Shown here: positions 34,858-43,718 of the stretch, in pieces
How the letters are laid out: each line of letters starts with the position of its first letter
Numbering within the stretch: the stretch's first letter is position 1
DNA from: Streptomyces megasporus
GTDB taxonomy: Bacteria; Actinomycetota; Actinomycetes; Streptomycetales; Streptomycetaceae
DNA: 64,000 nt
Direction: 5' to 3'
NCBI RefSeq assembly: GCF_000718985.1
Contig: NZ_JODL01000002.1
Location: 248,001-312,000, forward strand
The notes under the pieces: generated by a model
Seen by the model: the letters and a program-made list of their open reading frames with translations, nothing else
Told to the model about the DNA's origin: nothing
The model's database searches: none
Position numbers and translations under genes: made by a program

Positions 34858-34952
34858 CCCGCGGACGCCGCCCGCGCGTCCGACCCGACCGCCCCCGCAC
34901 GGGGCGGCCGGTCCGCCCGAGGAACGCCCAGAACGCCCGAGGAGGAGGCGGC

Positions 34953-35423
34953 ATGGCCCAGCGGACCACCGCGCCCTCCCCTCGACCGGGACGGGCGGGG
35001 CGGACGGGCGTGGACGCGCGTCCGCACGGCGGGGCGTCCGGTGTGCTCCTGGCGCTGCTGGCCCTCCTGCTGGGGGGCCTGGCCCCCTCCGTCGCGGCGG
35101 TCGGCGGCACCTCCCGGACGGAGGGCGCGCACGGCGCCCCGGCCGCCGGGGACCCCGGCTCCCCCGCGTCCCTCGCCTCCCTCCCGTACGTCGTCGCCGC
35201 GCCGTGCGCGGTCGGATGCGAACGGCCGCCGCTGCTGTACCGGGACGCCGCCGGGGAGCGACACGCCGCGCACCCGGGCGGCGCCACCCTGCCGGGCCGG
35301 GCCCACCCGCCCAGGCCCACCCGGGGCGCGCGCCCGTCCGAGGTGCCCCCGGACGCCGCCGGCAACCCCCCGCACACCAAGCGGCACCCGGGCCGGGCGC
35401 CGCCGTCTCCACCGGGCCCCTGA
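34953..35423 (+). CDS. small secreted Pro/Gly-rich protein
   Basis: A 156-residue protein with a basic start, a hydrophobic core at about 29-50 (VLLALLALLLGGLAP) that looks like a signal peptide, and a low-complexity Pro/Ala/Gly/Arg-rich mature part with two cysteines (APCAVGCERP). The ATG at 34953 has GGAGGAGG about five bases upstream, strong support for translation. No family is recognised. It lies between a two-component system and SecDF on the same strand, 95 and 65 bases apart, so it may be in one operon. It could be a short-lived linker gene with no function outside this context. Confidence 0.6.
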   Translation: MAQRTTAPSPRPGRAGRTGVDARPHGGASGVLLALLALLLGGLAPSVAAVGGTSRTEGAHGAPAAGDPGSPASLASLPYVVAAPCAVGCERPPLLYRDAAGERHAAHPGGATLPGRAHPPRPTRGARPSEVPPDAAGNPPHTKRHPGRAPPSPPGP

Positions 35424-35488
35424 CGTTCCCTCGTTCCGTCTTCACCGCTGCCGATCCGGCCGCGGCGCCCCGCTGGAGGCTTCCCCCC

Positions 35489-37807
35489 TTGAAACGCGCC
35501 AACCTGGTGAGAGCGCTCATCGCCCTCGCCGTCGTCGCCTTGTCCGTCTATCTCACCCTCACCACGTCCCCACGCCTCGGCCTCGACCTGCGAGGCGGTA
35601 CCCAGATCGTGCTGGAGACCCGCGACTCGCCCACCGCCGAGGCCGACCGGGAGGCCACCGACCGCACCCTGGAGGTGCTCCGCCGCCGGGTCGACGCGCT
35701 GGGCGTCTCCGAGCCCGGCATCGCCCGGTCCGGGGACAACCGGATCATCGTCGAGCTGCCCGGCGTGCAGGACCCGCGCGAGGCCGCCGAGGTCCTCGGC
35801 CGCACCGCCCAGCTCTCCTTCCACCCCGTCCTCGGCATCGCCGGACCGGACGAGAAGGCGAAGGACAAGGAGCGCATCCTGGCCGACGAGTCCGGGGAGC
35901 GGCTGCGGCTGGGGCCGACCGAGCTCACCGGGGCGGAGGTGGAGGACGCCGAGGCCCAGCTCGACCAGCAGACCGGCGGCGGCTGGTTCGTCACCATCGA
36001 CCTGCGGGGCAAGGGGAAGGACGCCTGGGCCGAGCTGACCGGCCAGGCCGCCTGTTCCCCGGCCGGCGACCCCAAGCGCCGGGTCGCGATCGTCCTGGAC
36101 GACAAGGTCATCTCCTCCCCACAGGTCGACCCCTCGGTCGCCTGTGACGTCGGCATCGCCGGCGGATCCACGCAGATCACCGGCAGCTTCAGCCAGGAGG
36201 AGGCCAAGGAGCTGGCCCTCCTCATCGACGGCGGCGCCCTGCCGGTGCCGGTGGAGCTCATCGAGCAGCGGACCGTCGGCCCGACGCTGGGCAAGGAGGC
36301 CATCGAGGCCAGCGCCTGGGCCGCCGTCATCGGAACGGCGCTGACCGCGCTGTTCATCATCTCCGTCTACTGGCTCCTGGGCTTCCTCGCCGCCATCGCC
36401 CTGGCCTGCTACGGGCTTATCTCCTACGCCGCGCTGGTCGCGCTGGGAGCCACCCTCACCCTGCCGGGCCTGGCCGGTTTCGTGCTGGCGATCGGCATGG
36501 CCGTGGACGCCAACGTGCTGGTCTTCGAACGAGCCCGCGAGGAGTACGCGGCGCGCGGCGGCAGGAGCCTGCGCACCGCCGTGACGGAGGGCTTCCGCAA
36601 CGCCTTCAGCGCCATCGCCGACTCCAACATCACCACGCTGCTCGCCGCCGGCCTGCTGTTCTTCTTCGCCTCCGGCCCGGTGCGCGGCTTCGGTGTGACG
36701 CTGTCCATCGGTGTGATCGCCTCCATGATCAGCGCTCTGATCATCACCCGGGTGCTGGTGGAGTTCGTCACCGCCCGGAAGGCGATCCGCAAGCGTCCCG
36801 CGGTCACCGGCGTCGCCCGGGTGGGCAAGGTGCGGGAGTGGCTCAACGAACGGCAGCCGGACCTGATGCGCCACGGTCGGCGCTGGCTGGTGATCTCCCT
36901 CGCCGCGGTCGTCCTGGCCGGTTCGGGCATCGCGGTCCGCGGGCTGAACTTCGGGGTGGAGTTCACCGGCGGACGGCTGATCGAGTACTCCACCACCACC
37001 CCCGTCGACCCGGAGGAGGCCCGCTCCGAGCTGGCCGACGCGGGCTTCCCCCGCGCCGTCGTCCAGACCTCCGGCGAGGACGACATCACGGTGCGCGTCG
37101 ACGAACTGTCCAACGCCGAGGAGACCAAGGTCACCGAGGCGATCGAGGAGCTCGGCGGGGACACGGAGAAGATCCGCGACGAGCTGATCGGTCCCAGCCT
37201 CGGCGACGAGCTGCGCCGCAACGCCCTGATCGCCCTCGGTATCGCCCTGGCCGCGCAGATGCTCTACCTGGCCATCCGGTTCCGGTGGACCTTCGGAGCG
37301 GCGGCGGTCGCCGCGATGGTCCACGACGTGCTGGTCCTCATCGGCGTCTTCGCCTGGCTGGGCAAGCCGATCGACGGGGTGTTCCTGGCCGCGCTGCTCA
37401 CCGTGATCGGCTACTCGGTCAACGACTCGGTGGTGGTCTTCGACCGGGTCCGCGAGCTGTGGGGCGCCAACCGGAAGACCCCCTTCGCGAAGGTGGCCAA
37501 CACCGCGATCCTCCAGACCGTGCCCCGCACCGTGAACACCGGCATGGGCGCGCTGTTCATCCTGGCCGCGCTGGCCGTGCTGGGCGGCGACTCCCTGACC
37601 GACTTCGCCCTGGCCCTGCTGGTCGGCATCGTGGTGGGCACCTGGTCCTCGATGTTCACCGCGACCCCCCTCGCCATCGAGTTGGAGGCCCGCAGCAGCG
37701 CCCCGCCGCCCACCAAGGGCGGGAAGTCGTCCGTCGCCACCATGGCCCGCCAGAGCCGCCGGTCGACGGAGCGGAGGAGGCCCGGCGACACCGGCGCCCT
37801 GGTGTGA
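35489..37807 (+). CDS. secDF: fused SecDF protein-export membrane protein
   Basis: SecD and SecF in one 772-residue chain; they use the proton gradient to pull proteins through SecYEG. The SecD part has one N-terminal helix, DLRGGTQIVLE, a large periplasmic domain and TM segments with VDANVLVFERAREE. The SecF part starts near residue 460 with FGVEFTGGRLIEYST and has VNDSVVVFDRVREL with its helices, giving twelve TM segments overall. Streptomycetes usually keep separate secD and secF in the ruv-yajC cluster, so this is an additional fused copy. TTG start with GGAGG nine bases upstream; other starts would add a Pro/Arg-rich leader. Two hairpins follow. Confidence 0.93.
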   Translation: MKRANLVRALIALAVVALSVYLTLTTSPRLGLDLRGGTQIVLETRDSPTAEADREATDRTLEVLRRRVDALGVSEPGIARSGDNRIIVELPGVQDPREAAEVLGRTAQLSFHPVLGIAGPDEKAKDKERILADESGERLRLGPTELTGAEVEDAEAQLDQQTGGGWFVTIDLRGKGKDAWAELTGQAACSPAGDPKRRVAIVLDDKVISSPQVDPSVACDVGIAGGSTQITGSFSQEEAKELALLIDGGALPVPVELIEQRTVGPTLGKEAIEASAWAAVIGTALTALFIISVYWLLGFLAAIALACYGLISYAALVALGATLTLPGLAGFVLAIGMAVDANVLVFERAREEYAARGGRSLRTAVTEGFRNAFSAIADSNITTLLAAGLLFFFASGPVRGFGVTLSIGVIASMISALIITRVLVEFVTARKAIRKRPAVTGVARVGKVREWLNERQPDLMRHGRRWLVISLAAVVLAGSGIAVRGLNFGVEFTGGRLIEYSTTTPVDPEEARSELADAGFPRAVVQTSGEDDITVRVDELSNAEETKVTEAIEELGGDTEKIRDELIGPSLGDELRRNALIALGIALAAQMLYLAIRFRWTFGAAAVAAMVHDVLVLIGVFAWLGKPIDGVFLAALLTVIGYSVNDSVVVFDRVRELWGANRKTPFAKVANTAILQTVPRTVNTGMGALFILAALAVLGGDSLTDFALALLVGIVVGTWSSMFTATPLAIELEARSSAPPPTKGGKSSVATMARQSRRSTERRRPGDTGALV

Positions 37808-37812
37808 CAAGG

Positions 37813-37850
37813 GCGTGGTCCGGCGCGGTGGTCGCCGCGCCGGACCACGC
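37813..37850. terminator. 16-bp hairpin directly after secDF
   Basis: Arms 37813-37828 and 37835-37850 pair perfectly with a six-base loop, starting five bases past the stop codon. Confidence 0.8.
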
Positions 37851-37898
37851 GGTCGGCACCGCGTCGAAGGCCACGCCGAAGACACGCCGAAGACATGC

Positions 37899-37943
37899 CG
37901 AAGGCGCCGTCCCACACCCGCCGGGTGTGGGACGGCGCCTTCG
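37899..37943. terminator. 21-bp hairpin, second terminator of the secDF region
   Basis: Arms 37899-37919 and 37923-37943 are perfect reverse complements with a three-base loop. It lies between secDF and the convergent small membrane protein at 38003 and should stop transcription from both sides. Confidence 0.8.
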
Positions 37944-38002
37944 ACGGTTCGGCCGGTGCTCTTCGACGCGCCGCCCGGCCCGGGACCGGGCGGCGCCGGT
38001 GC

Positions 38003-38218
38003 TCAGGACCGCTTCGGATCCCCGGAGGGCTGCTCCTCGAAGGAGACCTTCCCGATGCGGCGGGTCATCGACTTCATCAGCATCCAGACGGCCACGCCCA
38101 GCACGGCGAAGACCAGGAAGCCGAGGACCCCTGGCGTCACCTTGTTCTCGTCGAACTCCTTGGCGAGGTCGACGAGGCCGGAGGCGTGGGTCAGTGCGAG
38201 GGAGGTGGACGGGCTCAT
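38003..38218 (-). CDS. 71-residue single-pass membrane protein
   Basis: A short protein with one membrane helix at about residues 32-50 (VLGFLVFAVLGVAVWMLMKSM) and a basic cytoplasmic tail ending in a Glu/Pro-rich stretch. No family was recognised. The ATG at 38218 lies four bases from the mca stop, so the two form one transcript and the small protein may be translated by re-initiation. The close pairing with mca looks conserved in streptomycetes as far as recalled, but its role is unknown. Confidence 0.8.
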   Translation of the reverse strand: MSPSTSLALTHASGLVDLAKEFDENKVTPGVLGFLVFAVLGVAVWMLMKSMTRRIGKVSFEEQPSGDPKRS

Positions 38219-38222
38219 GACG

Positions 38223-39095
38223 TCAATTGTCCCGGATACCCGCGAAGAGGTCGTCCTCGGGGAGGGAGGTGTCCACCAGGGACTTCGCCAGCTCGTAGTC
38301 CTCCGTCGGCCAGACCTCCTTCTGGAGCTCCAGCGGGATCTTGAACCAGCCGCCGTCGGGATCGATCTGGGTGGCGTGGGCGATCAGCGCCTTGTCCCGG
38401 ACCTCGAAGAAGTCCGCGCAGGGCACGAACGTCGTCAGCGTGCGGTCGGGCCGCTCGGACTCGTCCCAGCGCTTGAGCCACTCGCCGTAGGGGGACTCCA
38501 GGCCGCGTTCCAGCATCGCCTCGTGGAGGGCGAGGGTGCGACGCCGGTTGAAGCCCTGGTTGTAGTAGAGCTTCAGCGGCTGCCAGGGCTCGCCCGCCTC
38601 CGGGTACCGCTCGGGGTCGCCCGCGGCGTCGAAGGCCGCCACCGTGATCTTGTGGGTCATGATGTGGTCCGGGTGCGGGTAGCCGCCGTTCTCGTCGTAG
38701 GTCGTGACGACGTGCGGCCGGAAGGAACGGATCAGCCGCACCAGGCGCTCGGCCGCCTCCGCCACGTCCTGGAGGGCGAAGCAGCCCTCCGGCAGTGGGG
38801 GCAGCGGGTCGCCCTCGGGCAGACCGGAGTCGACGAAGCCCAGCCACTCCTGCTTCACGCCCAGGATCTCGCGGGCCTCGGCCATTTCCTTGGCCCGGAC
38901 CTCGTGGATGTGCTCCTCGATGTAGGGATCGCCCTGGAGCTTGGGGTTGAGGATGGAACCGCGCTCTCCGCCCGTACAGGTCACGACCAGCACGTCCACC
39001 CCCTCGGACACGTACTTCGCCATGGTCGCCGCGCCCTTGCTCGACTCGTCGTCGGGGTGCGCGTGCACGGCCATCAGTCTGAGCTGTTCAGTCAA
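38223..39095 (-). CDS. mca: mycothiol S-conjugate amidase
   Basis: Splits mycothiol adducts, releasing mercapturic acids for export of toxins and antibiotics. The 290-residue protein is in the LmbE/MshB family: zinc ligands lie in AVHAHPDDE and further in HPDH (GGYPHPDHIMTHK), which carries the histidine ligand. The sequence TCTGGERG is characteristic. It is longer than MshB (deacetylase) at the C-terminus, with VPCADFFEVRDKALIAHATQIDP, as in Mca. The TTG at 39095 follows GAGGGA by eight bases and gives the usual start TEQLRLMAVHAHPDDE. It marks the genome as mycothiol-producing, i.e. actinobacterial. Divergent from the DUF4307 gene. Confidence 0.93.
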   Translation of the reverse strand: MTEQLRLMAVHAHPDDESSKGAATMAKYVSEGVDVLVVTCTGGERGSILNPKLQGDPYIEEHIHEVRAKEMAEAREILGVKQEWLGFVDSGLPEGDPLPPLPEGCFALQDVAEAAERLVRLIRSFRPHVVTTYDENGGYPHPDHIMTHKITVAAFDAAGDPERYPEAGEPWQPLKLYYNQGFNRRRTLALHEAMLERGLESPYGEWLKRWDESERPDRTLTTFVPCADFFEVRDKALIAHATQIDPDGGWFKIPLELQKEVWPTEDYELAKSLVDTSLPEDDLFAGIRDN

Positions 39096-39191
39096 GGCTC
39101 GATCCCTCATTGGCTGGTCACGGGAGACGGCTTCTATAGTGACGGAAGCGGTATCCGCTTGTATTCCCGATAGGACCGACAGGACGTGACC

Positions 39192-39602
39192 ATGGCCTCG
39201 GCACACGACAAGCTCACCCGGGAGCGCTACGGGCGCTCCGCGGACGAGCGCGCGGATCGCGTGTTGAAGCTGGTCGGCGCCGTGCTGGGCGTGGTGTTCC
39301 TGGGGGTCATCGGCTGGTTCGGAGTGTCGTACATCACCGGAACGAAGGTCAGCGGCGAGTTGATCAAATTCGACGTGACCTCCGACCGGGAGGTCGCCGT
39401 CCACCTGGAGATCCGCAAGGACGAGGGCGTCACGGGGGTGTGCACCCTCAGCGCCGTGGCGGGGGACGGCGGCGAGGTCGGCCGGGCCGACTTCACCTTC
39501 GACCAGGAGCGGACCAGAATCGACAAGGTGGTCACCGTACGGACCACGGACCGGGCCGCCACGGCGCGGCTGGCCGGCTGTACGACGGCCGACGGAAGCT
39601 GA
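39192..39602 (+). CDS. DUF4307 membrane protein
   Basis: A 136-residue protein with a basic N-terminus (HDKLTRERYGRSADERAD), one membrane helix at about residues 27-50 (VLKLVGAVLGVVFLGVIGWFGVSYI), and an extracytoplasmic beta-rich domain holding two cysteines. It matches DUF4307, an actinobacterial family seen next to mca in streptomycetes. Function unknown. The ATG at 39192 has AGGA seven bases upstream; a GTG at 39186 is in frame two codons earlier. Its 3' end is 140 bases before greA. Confidence 0.85.
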   Translation: MASAHDKLTRERYGRSADERADRVLKLVGAVLGVVFLGVIGWFGVSYITGTKVSGELIKFDVTSDREVAVHLEIRKDEGVTGVCTLSAVAGDGGEVGRADFTFDQERTRIDKVVTVRTTDRAATARLAGCTTADGS

Positions 39603-39742
39603 CGATCTTCCCGAGCCTCCGGCGGCTGCCCTTCTTCCCTTTTCCGCCGGAATTGTTAGGCTCGTGGTTTCGCCCACCCATGAAGGCGCACCCTTCCGGG
39701 TAGGGCGTTGCTTTATATCCCGAGTACCGACGAGGAGCACCT

Positions 39743-40240
39743 GTGACCCAGACCAGCGACAACGTCACCTGGCTCACCCAGGAGGCGTACGACCAGCTCA
39801 AGGCCGAGCTGGAGTACCTGTCGGGTCCTGCCCGCGCCGAGATCGCGAAGAAGATCGAGGCGGCCCGCGAGGAGGGCGACCTCCGTGAGAACGGTGGTTA
39901 CCACGCGGCCAAGGAGGAGCAGGGCAAGCAGGAGCTGAGGGTACGCCAGCTCACCCAGCTGCTGGAGAACGCCAAGGTCGGCGAGCCTCCGGCGGACGAC
40001 GGAGTGGTGGAGCCCGGCATGGTGGTCACCGTCGCCTTCGACGGTGACGAGGACGACAAGCTGACCTTCCTCCTCGCCTCCCGCGAGTACGCGAGCTCGG
40101 ATGTGGAGACCTACTCGCCGCAGTCCCCGCTGGGCACGGGTGTGAACGGCAAGAAGGTCGGGGACGAGGCGCGGTACGAGCTGCCGAACGGCAAGATGGC
40201 GTCGGTGAAGATCCTGGCCGCCAAGCCGTACCGGAGCTGA
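39743..40240 (+). CDS. greA: transcription elongation factor GreA
   Basis: Rescues back-tracked RNA polymerase by stimulating RNA cleavage in the secondary channel. The 165-residue protein has the N-terminal coiled coil EELKAELEYL-like region (here YDQLKAELEYL ... AREEGDLRENGGYHAAKEEQ), whose tip acids Glu-Gly-Asp-Leu-Arg-Glu-Asn are intact. The C-terminal FKBP-like domain ends in SPLGTGVNGKKVGDEARYELPNG. Size and motifs are canonical. GTG start with GAGGAG upstream. A hairpin at 40256 ends the gene. Here, as often in actinobacteria, it follows a mca region. Confidence 0.95.
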   Translation: MTQTSDNVTWLTQEAYDQLKAELEYLSGPARAEIAKKIEAAREEGDLRENGGYHAAKEEQGKQELRVRQLTQLLENAKVGEPPADDGVVEPGMVVTVAFDGDEDDKLTFLLASREYASSDVETYSPQSPLGTGVNGKKVGDEARYELPNGKMASVKILAAKPYRS

Positions 40241-40255
40241 CTCGTCGGACGACAT

Positions 40256-40289
40256 GGCCTCCGGCCCGCGGAAGGCGGGACCGGAGGCC
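40256..40289. terminator. hairpin after greA
   Basis: Nine outer pairs (GGCCTCCGG with CCGGAGGCC) and five inner pairs are separated by one bulged base (40280). It lies between greA and the convergent ABC permease gene. Confidence 0.7.
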
Positions 40290-40306
40290 GATTGACGCGG
40301 GGCCGG

Positions 40307-41170
40307 TCAGCCGGCCGATCGGTACTTGCGCACCGCCAGTGTGCGGAAGACCACGATGATCAGTGCCGACCACAGCAGCGAGGCGAGCGCCGGATTCTGC
40401 ATGGGCCAGGCGTCGGGCGCCTGGTACCCCGCCGGGAGGTTCCCGAAGAGTTCGCGGGCCGCCAGCACGGTCGCGCTGAACGGGTTCCACTCCGCCACGT
40501 GCTGGAGGAACGAGGGCATGTTCTCGGACGGCACGAAGGCGATCGAGATGAAGGTCAGCGGGAACAGCCAGATCAGTCCGCCGGAGGTCGCCGCCTCCGG
40601 GGTGCGCACCGACAGGCCGATCAACGCGCCGATCCAGGTGAAGGCGTAGCCCAGCAGGAGCAGCAGCCCGAAGCCCGCCAGCGCCTTGAGGACGCCCTCG
40701 TGGGCCCGCCAGCCGACGAGCAGCGCCACGATCGCCAGCACCACCAGGGTCAGCGTGGTCTGGACGAGGTCGGCGAGGGTGCGGCCGGTGAGGACCGCGC
40801 CGCGCGTCATCGGCAGGGAGCGGAAGCGGTCGATGAGGCCCTTGTGCATGTCCTCGGCGATGCCCGCGCCCGCGCCGGCCGTGGCGAAGGTGACCGTCTG
40901 GGCGAAGATGCCCGCCATGAGGAACTCGCGGTAGGCGTCCGGGTCCAGCCCGGCGCCGGGGATGTTGATCGATCCGCCGAAGACGTAGCTGAACAACACG
41001 ACGAACATGATCGGCTGGATGAGGCCGAAAATGATCATCTCCGGGATGCGGAGCATCCGCAGCAGGTTCCGCTGGGCGATGACCAGCGAGTCCGTCACGG
41101 ACTGGCGGATGCCGCCGCCGCCCGACGTGGGGGCCTGTGTCCTGGAGGCCAGGTCGGTGGTGGTGCTCAC
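40307..41170 (-). CDS. ABC-2 type exporter permease (DrrB-like)
   Basis: Membrane half of a drug/lipid exporter, 287 residues with six predicted helices: after a short cytoplasmic N-terminus come IFGLIQPIMFVVLFSYVF, FLMAGIFAQTVTFATAGAGAG, VVLAIVALLVGW, GFGLLLLLGYAFTWIGALIG, LIWLFPLTFISIAFVPSE and a final LLWSALIIVVFRTLAVR. It carries the ABC2_membrane signature. The GTG start overlaps the stop of the ATPase gene (GTGA), a coupled pair. DrrAB-type systems confer resistance to anthracyclines or transport peptides; the substrate here is unknown. Confidence 0.9.
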   Translation of the reverse strand: MSTTTDLASRTQAPTSGGGGIRQSVTDSLVIAQRNLLRMLRIPEMIIFGLIQPIMFVVLFSYVFGGSINIPGAGLDPDAYREFLMAGIFAQTVTFATAGAGAGIAEDMHKGLIDRFRSLPMTRGAVLTGRTLADLVQTTLTLVVLAIVALLVGWRAHEGVLKALAGFGLLLLLGYAFTWIGALIGLSVRTPEAATSGGLIWLFPLTFISIAFVPSENMPSFLQHVAEWNPFSATVLAARELFGNLPAGYQAPDAWPMQNPALASLLWSALIIVVFRTLAVRKYRSAG

Positions 41171-42177
41171 TTGACGGGCTCCTTCCGCCCGGTGGTCTCT
41201 CGGCTGCTCTCGGTGTCCTCGCCGCCGCCGGTGGCTTCCTCGGGGGCGTGACCGGTGAGCGAGATGAACACGTCGTCGAGGGTCGGGCGGCGCAGGCCGA
41301 CGTCGTCGATCTCGACCCCCCGACCGTCCAGTTCCCGGATGGCCTCGGCGAGCAGCTTGGCGCCGCCGACCACCGGGACGGTCAGCTTGCGGGTGTGCTC
41401 CTCGATGGCGACCGCCCCCCGGCCCAGGCCGCGCAGGACCTCCTCGGCGGTGCGGATGGTGTCGCGGTCGTGGACGACCACCTCGATGCGCTCGCCGCCG
41501 ATCCGCGCCTTGAGCTCGTCGGAGGTGCCGCGGGCGATGACCTTGCCGTGGTCGACGACCGCGATGTCGTGGGCGAGGCGGTCGGCCTCCTCCAGGTACT
41601 GGGTGGTCAGCAGCAGCGTGGTGCCGCCGGAGACCAGCTCCTCGATGACCTCCCACAGCGCCTGACGGTTGCGGGGGTCCAGGCCGGTGGTCGGCTCGTC
41701 CATGAACATCACCGGCGGGCTGACCACGAGCGCGGCGGCGAGGTCGAGTCGGCGGCGCATGCCGCCCGAGTAGGTCTTGGCGATCCGGTCGGCGGCGTCG
41801 GCGAGGTTGAACCGCTCCAGCAGTTCGTCCGCCCGCCGTTTCGCGTCGCGCGCGGACATCTGGTAGAGGCGGCCGACCATTCGCAGGTTCTCGCGGCCTG
41901 TCAGGTACTCGTCGACGGCGGCGAACTGCCCAGACAGGCCGATGGAGCGACGCACCTGGTGGGGCTGGGCGAGGACGTCGATCCCCGCCACGACCGCGCG
42001 ACCGCTGTCGGGCCGCAGCAGGGTGGTCAGCACGCGGACGGTGGTGGTCTTCCCGGCGCCGTTCGGCCCCAGCAGGCCCAGCACGGTGCCTTCGGGGACG
42101 TCGAGGTCGACGCCGTCCAGAGCCCTGACGTCGCCGAAGGTCTTGACCAGCCCCTCGGCGTGGATGGCACCTGGCAT
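41167..42177 (-). CDS. ABC transporter ATP-binding protein, DrrA family
   Basis: Energy component of the exporter, 336 residues. Walker A is GPNGAGKTT, the signature is YSGGMRRRLDLA and Walker B is VMFMDEPTTGLDP, with an H-loop region in LTTQYLEEADRLAHD. The C-terminal extension (GERIEVVVHDRD ... EDTESSRETTG) is the DrrA-type regulatory domain. The ATG at 42177 has GGGAG upstream. The permease follows with a four-base overlap. A palindrome at 42347 lies 170 bases upstream and may be the control element, as these operons often have a PadR- or TetR-type regulator, though none lies adjacent. Confidence 0.92.
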   Translation of the reverse strand: MPGAIHAEGLVKTFGDVRALDGVDLDVPEGTVLGLLGPNGAGKTTTVRVLTTLLRPDSGRAVVAGIDVLAQPHQVRRSIGLSGQFAAVDEYLTGRENLRMVGRLYQMSARDAKRRADELLERFNLADAADRIAKTYSGGMRRRLDLAAALVVSPPVMFMDEPTTGLDPRNRQALWEVIEELVSGGTTLLLTTQYLEEADRLAHDIAVVDHGKVIARGTSDELKARIGGERIEVVVHDRDTIRTAEEVLRGLGRGAVAIEEHTRKLTVPVVGGAKLLAEAIRELDGRGVEIDDVGLRRPTLDDVFISLTGHAPEEATGGGEDTESSRETTGRKEPVK

Positions 42178-42346
42178 GGAGGTCTCCCATGGGTGGATGG
42201 GTGGTCTGGATGGATGGTGTGGACGGGCGGTCCGGAGGGGTGGGCGGAAGGGGACGTGTGCGAGGCACGTCCGCCGCCGGCCGTCTCCGGTGGGGCGAGC
42301 ACACGGACGCGACATGGACGCGACCGCGGAGCAGCACTATGCAGCA

Positions 42347-42362
42347 ACGCGATATGTCGCGT
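42347..42362. promoter_or_regulatory. inverted repeat ACGCGA-TATG-TCGCGT before the ABC operon
   Basis: Six-base arms flank a four-base spacer in the 236-base region between the exporter genes and the ilvA 3' end. A Trp/Gly-coding-like low-complexity TGGATGG run lies nearer the ATPase start. Operator role is speculative. Confidence 0.3.
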
Positions 42363-42413
42363 CAACGCGCTGCGGCGCGTGCCGCCCGCCGACCCGCGCG
42401 GGACGGGTGCGTC

Positions 42414-43718
42414 TCACCCCGTCACCGTGTAACCGGCGCGGCGGAGCGCCGCCGTCACCTCGGCACAGTGCTCCGGCCCCTTGGTCTCCAGGTGCAGCTC
42501 CACCTCCGCCTCCGTGAGCCCGAGACGGGGATCGGTCCGCACGTGGCTCACGTCCAGGACGTTGGCGTCCGCCACCGACAGCTCCCCGAGCAGCGCGGCC
42601 AGGGCGCCGGGACGGTCGGTCAGCCGCAGCCGCAGCGACAGGTACCGGCCCGCCGCCGCCATGCCGTGCCGCAGCGTCCGCTGGAGCACCAGGGGATCGA
42701 CGTTGCCGCCGGAGAGCACGGCCACCACCGGCCCCTCGAAGGAGGTCGGAGAGGTCAGCAGGGCCGCCACGGGACTGGCCCCGGCCGGCTCGACGACGAG
42801 CTTGGCCCGCTCCAGGCAGAGCAGCAGCGCGCTGGAGAGCGCGTCCTCGGAGACCGTGCGGATCTCGTCGACCAGCTCGTCGACGATCTTGAACGGCACA
42901 TCGCCGGGCCGCCCGACCTTGATGCCGTCCGCCATCGTCGCCATCGACTCCAGCGCCACCGGCCGCCCGGCGGCCAGCGACGGCGGGTACGCCGCCGCGC
43001 CCTCCGCCTGCACCCCGATCACCCGCACGTCCGGGCGGAGCGTCTTCACCGCCAGCGCCACCCCGGCCGCCAACCCGCCGCCGCCGACCCCGACCACGAT
43101 CGTGCGCACCTGGGGGCACTGCTCCAGGATCTCCAGCCCGACCGTGCCCTGGCCGGCCACTATGTCGGGGTGGTCGAAGGGGTGGATGAACACCGCGCCG
43201 GTCTCGGCCGCGTAGTCCCGCGCCGCCCGCAGCGTCTCGTCCACCACGTGTCCGTGCAGCCGCACCCGGGCGCCGTAGTCGCGGGTCGCCGCGATCTTCG
43301 GCAGCGGCGCGCCCATCGGCATGAAGACCGTCGAGCGCACCCCGAGCAACGAGGCGGCCAGGGCGACGCCCTGCGCGTGGTTGCCCGCGCTGGCCGCGAC
43401 GACTCCGCGGGAGCGTTCCTCGGCGGACATCGCGGCGATCCGCACGTACGCGCCGCGCACCTTGAACGAACCGGTGCGCTGGAGGTTCTCGCACTTGAGG
43501 TGGACCGGCGAGCCCACCAGTTCGCTCAGGTGACGGCTGCCCTCCAGCGCCGTCACCCGGGCCACCCCGGAGAGCGTCTTCCGGGCGGCCCTTATGTCGT
43601 CGAGGGTGAGGGCCGGAACGTCGGCGGAGACCGTGCCGGAAACGGGGTCGGAATCGGTGCCGGAATCGGTGTCGGAACGAGGGCCGGAATCGGTGTGTCG
43701 GGCAGGACTGGCAACCAT
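42414..43718 (-). CDS. ilvA: threonine dehydratase with ACT domain
   Basis: PLP enzyme that converts threonine to 2-oxobutanoate for isoleucine synthesis or catabolism. The 434-residue protein has a low-complexity Ser/Asp/Thr N-terminus (about 35 residues, repeats in the DNA) before the catalytic fold. The fold has Lys86 in RTGSFKVRGAY, the phosphate loop SAGNHAQGVA and GVGGGGLAAGVALA. The C-terminal ACT domain (RLRLTDRPGALAALLGELS) suggests control, possibly by isoleucine. ATG at 43718 was chosen. It is divergent from the MarR gene. The shared promoter gap is 188 bases. Confidence 0.9.
   Translation of the reverse strand: MVASPARHTDSGPRSDTDSGTDSDPVSGTVSADVPALTLDDIRAARKTLSGVARVTALEGSRHLSELVGSPVHLKCENLQRTGSFKVRGAYVRIAAMSAEERSRGVVAASAGNHAQGVALAASLLGVRSTVFMPMGAPLPKIAATRDYGARVRLHGHVVDETLRAARDYAAETGAVFIHPFDHPDIVAGQGTVGLEILEQCPQVRTIVVGVGGGGLAAGVALAVKTLRPDVRVIGVQAEGAAAYPPSLAAGRPVALESMATMADGIKVGRPGDVPFKIVDELVDEIRTVSEDALSSALLLCLERAKLVVEPAGASPVAALLTSPTSFEGPVVAVLSGGNVDPLVLQRTLRHGMAAAGRYLSLRLRLTDRPGALAALLGELSVADANVLDVSHVRTDPRLGLTEAEVELHLETKGPEHCAEVTAALRRAGYTVTG

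Noticed and set aside
35204..35488. N-terminal extension of SecDF from an upstream GTG or ATG
   Set aside because: It is Pro/Arg/Gly-rich, overlaps the secreted protein gene, and lacks a ribosome-binding site. TTG 35489 has GGAGG at ideal spacing.
37870..37902. ACGCCGAAGAC-type short repeat between the secDF terminators
   Set aside because: Three imperfect copies of about 12 bases with no periodic conservation; considered sequence noise beside the second hairpin.
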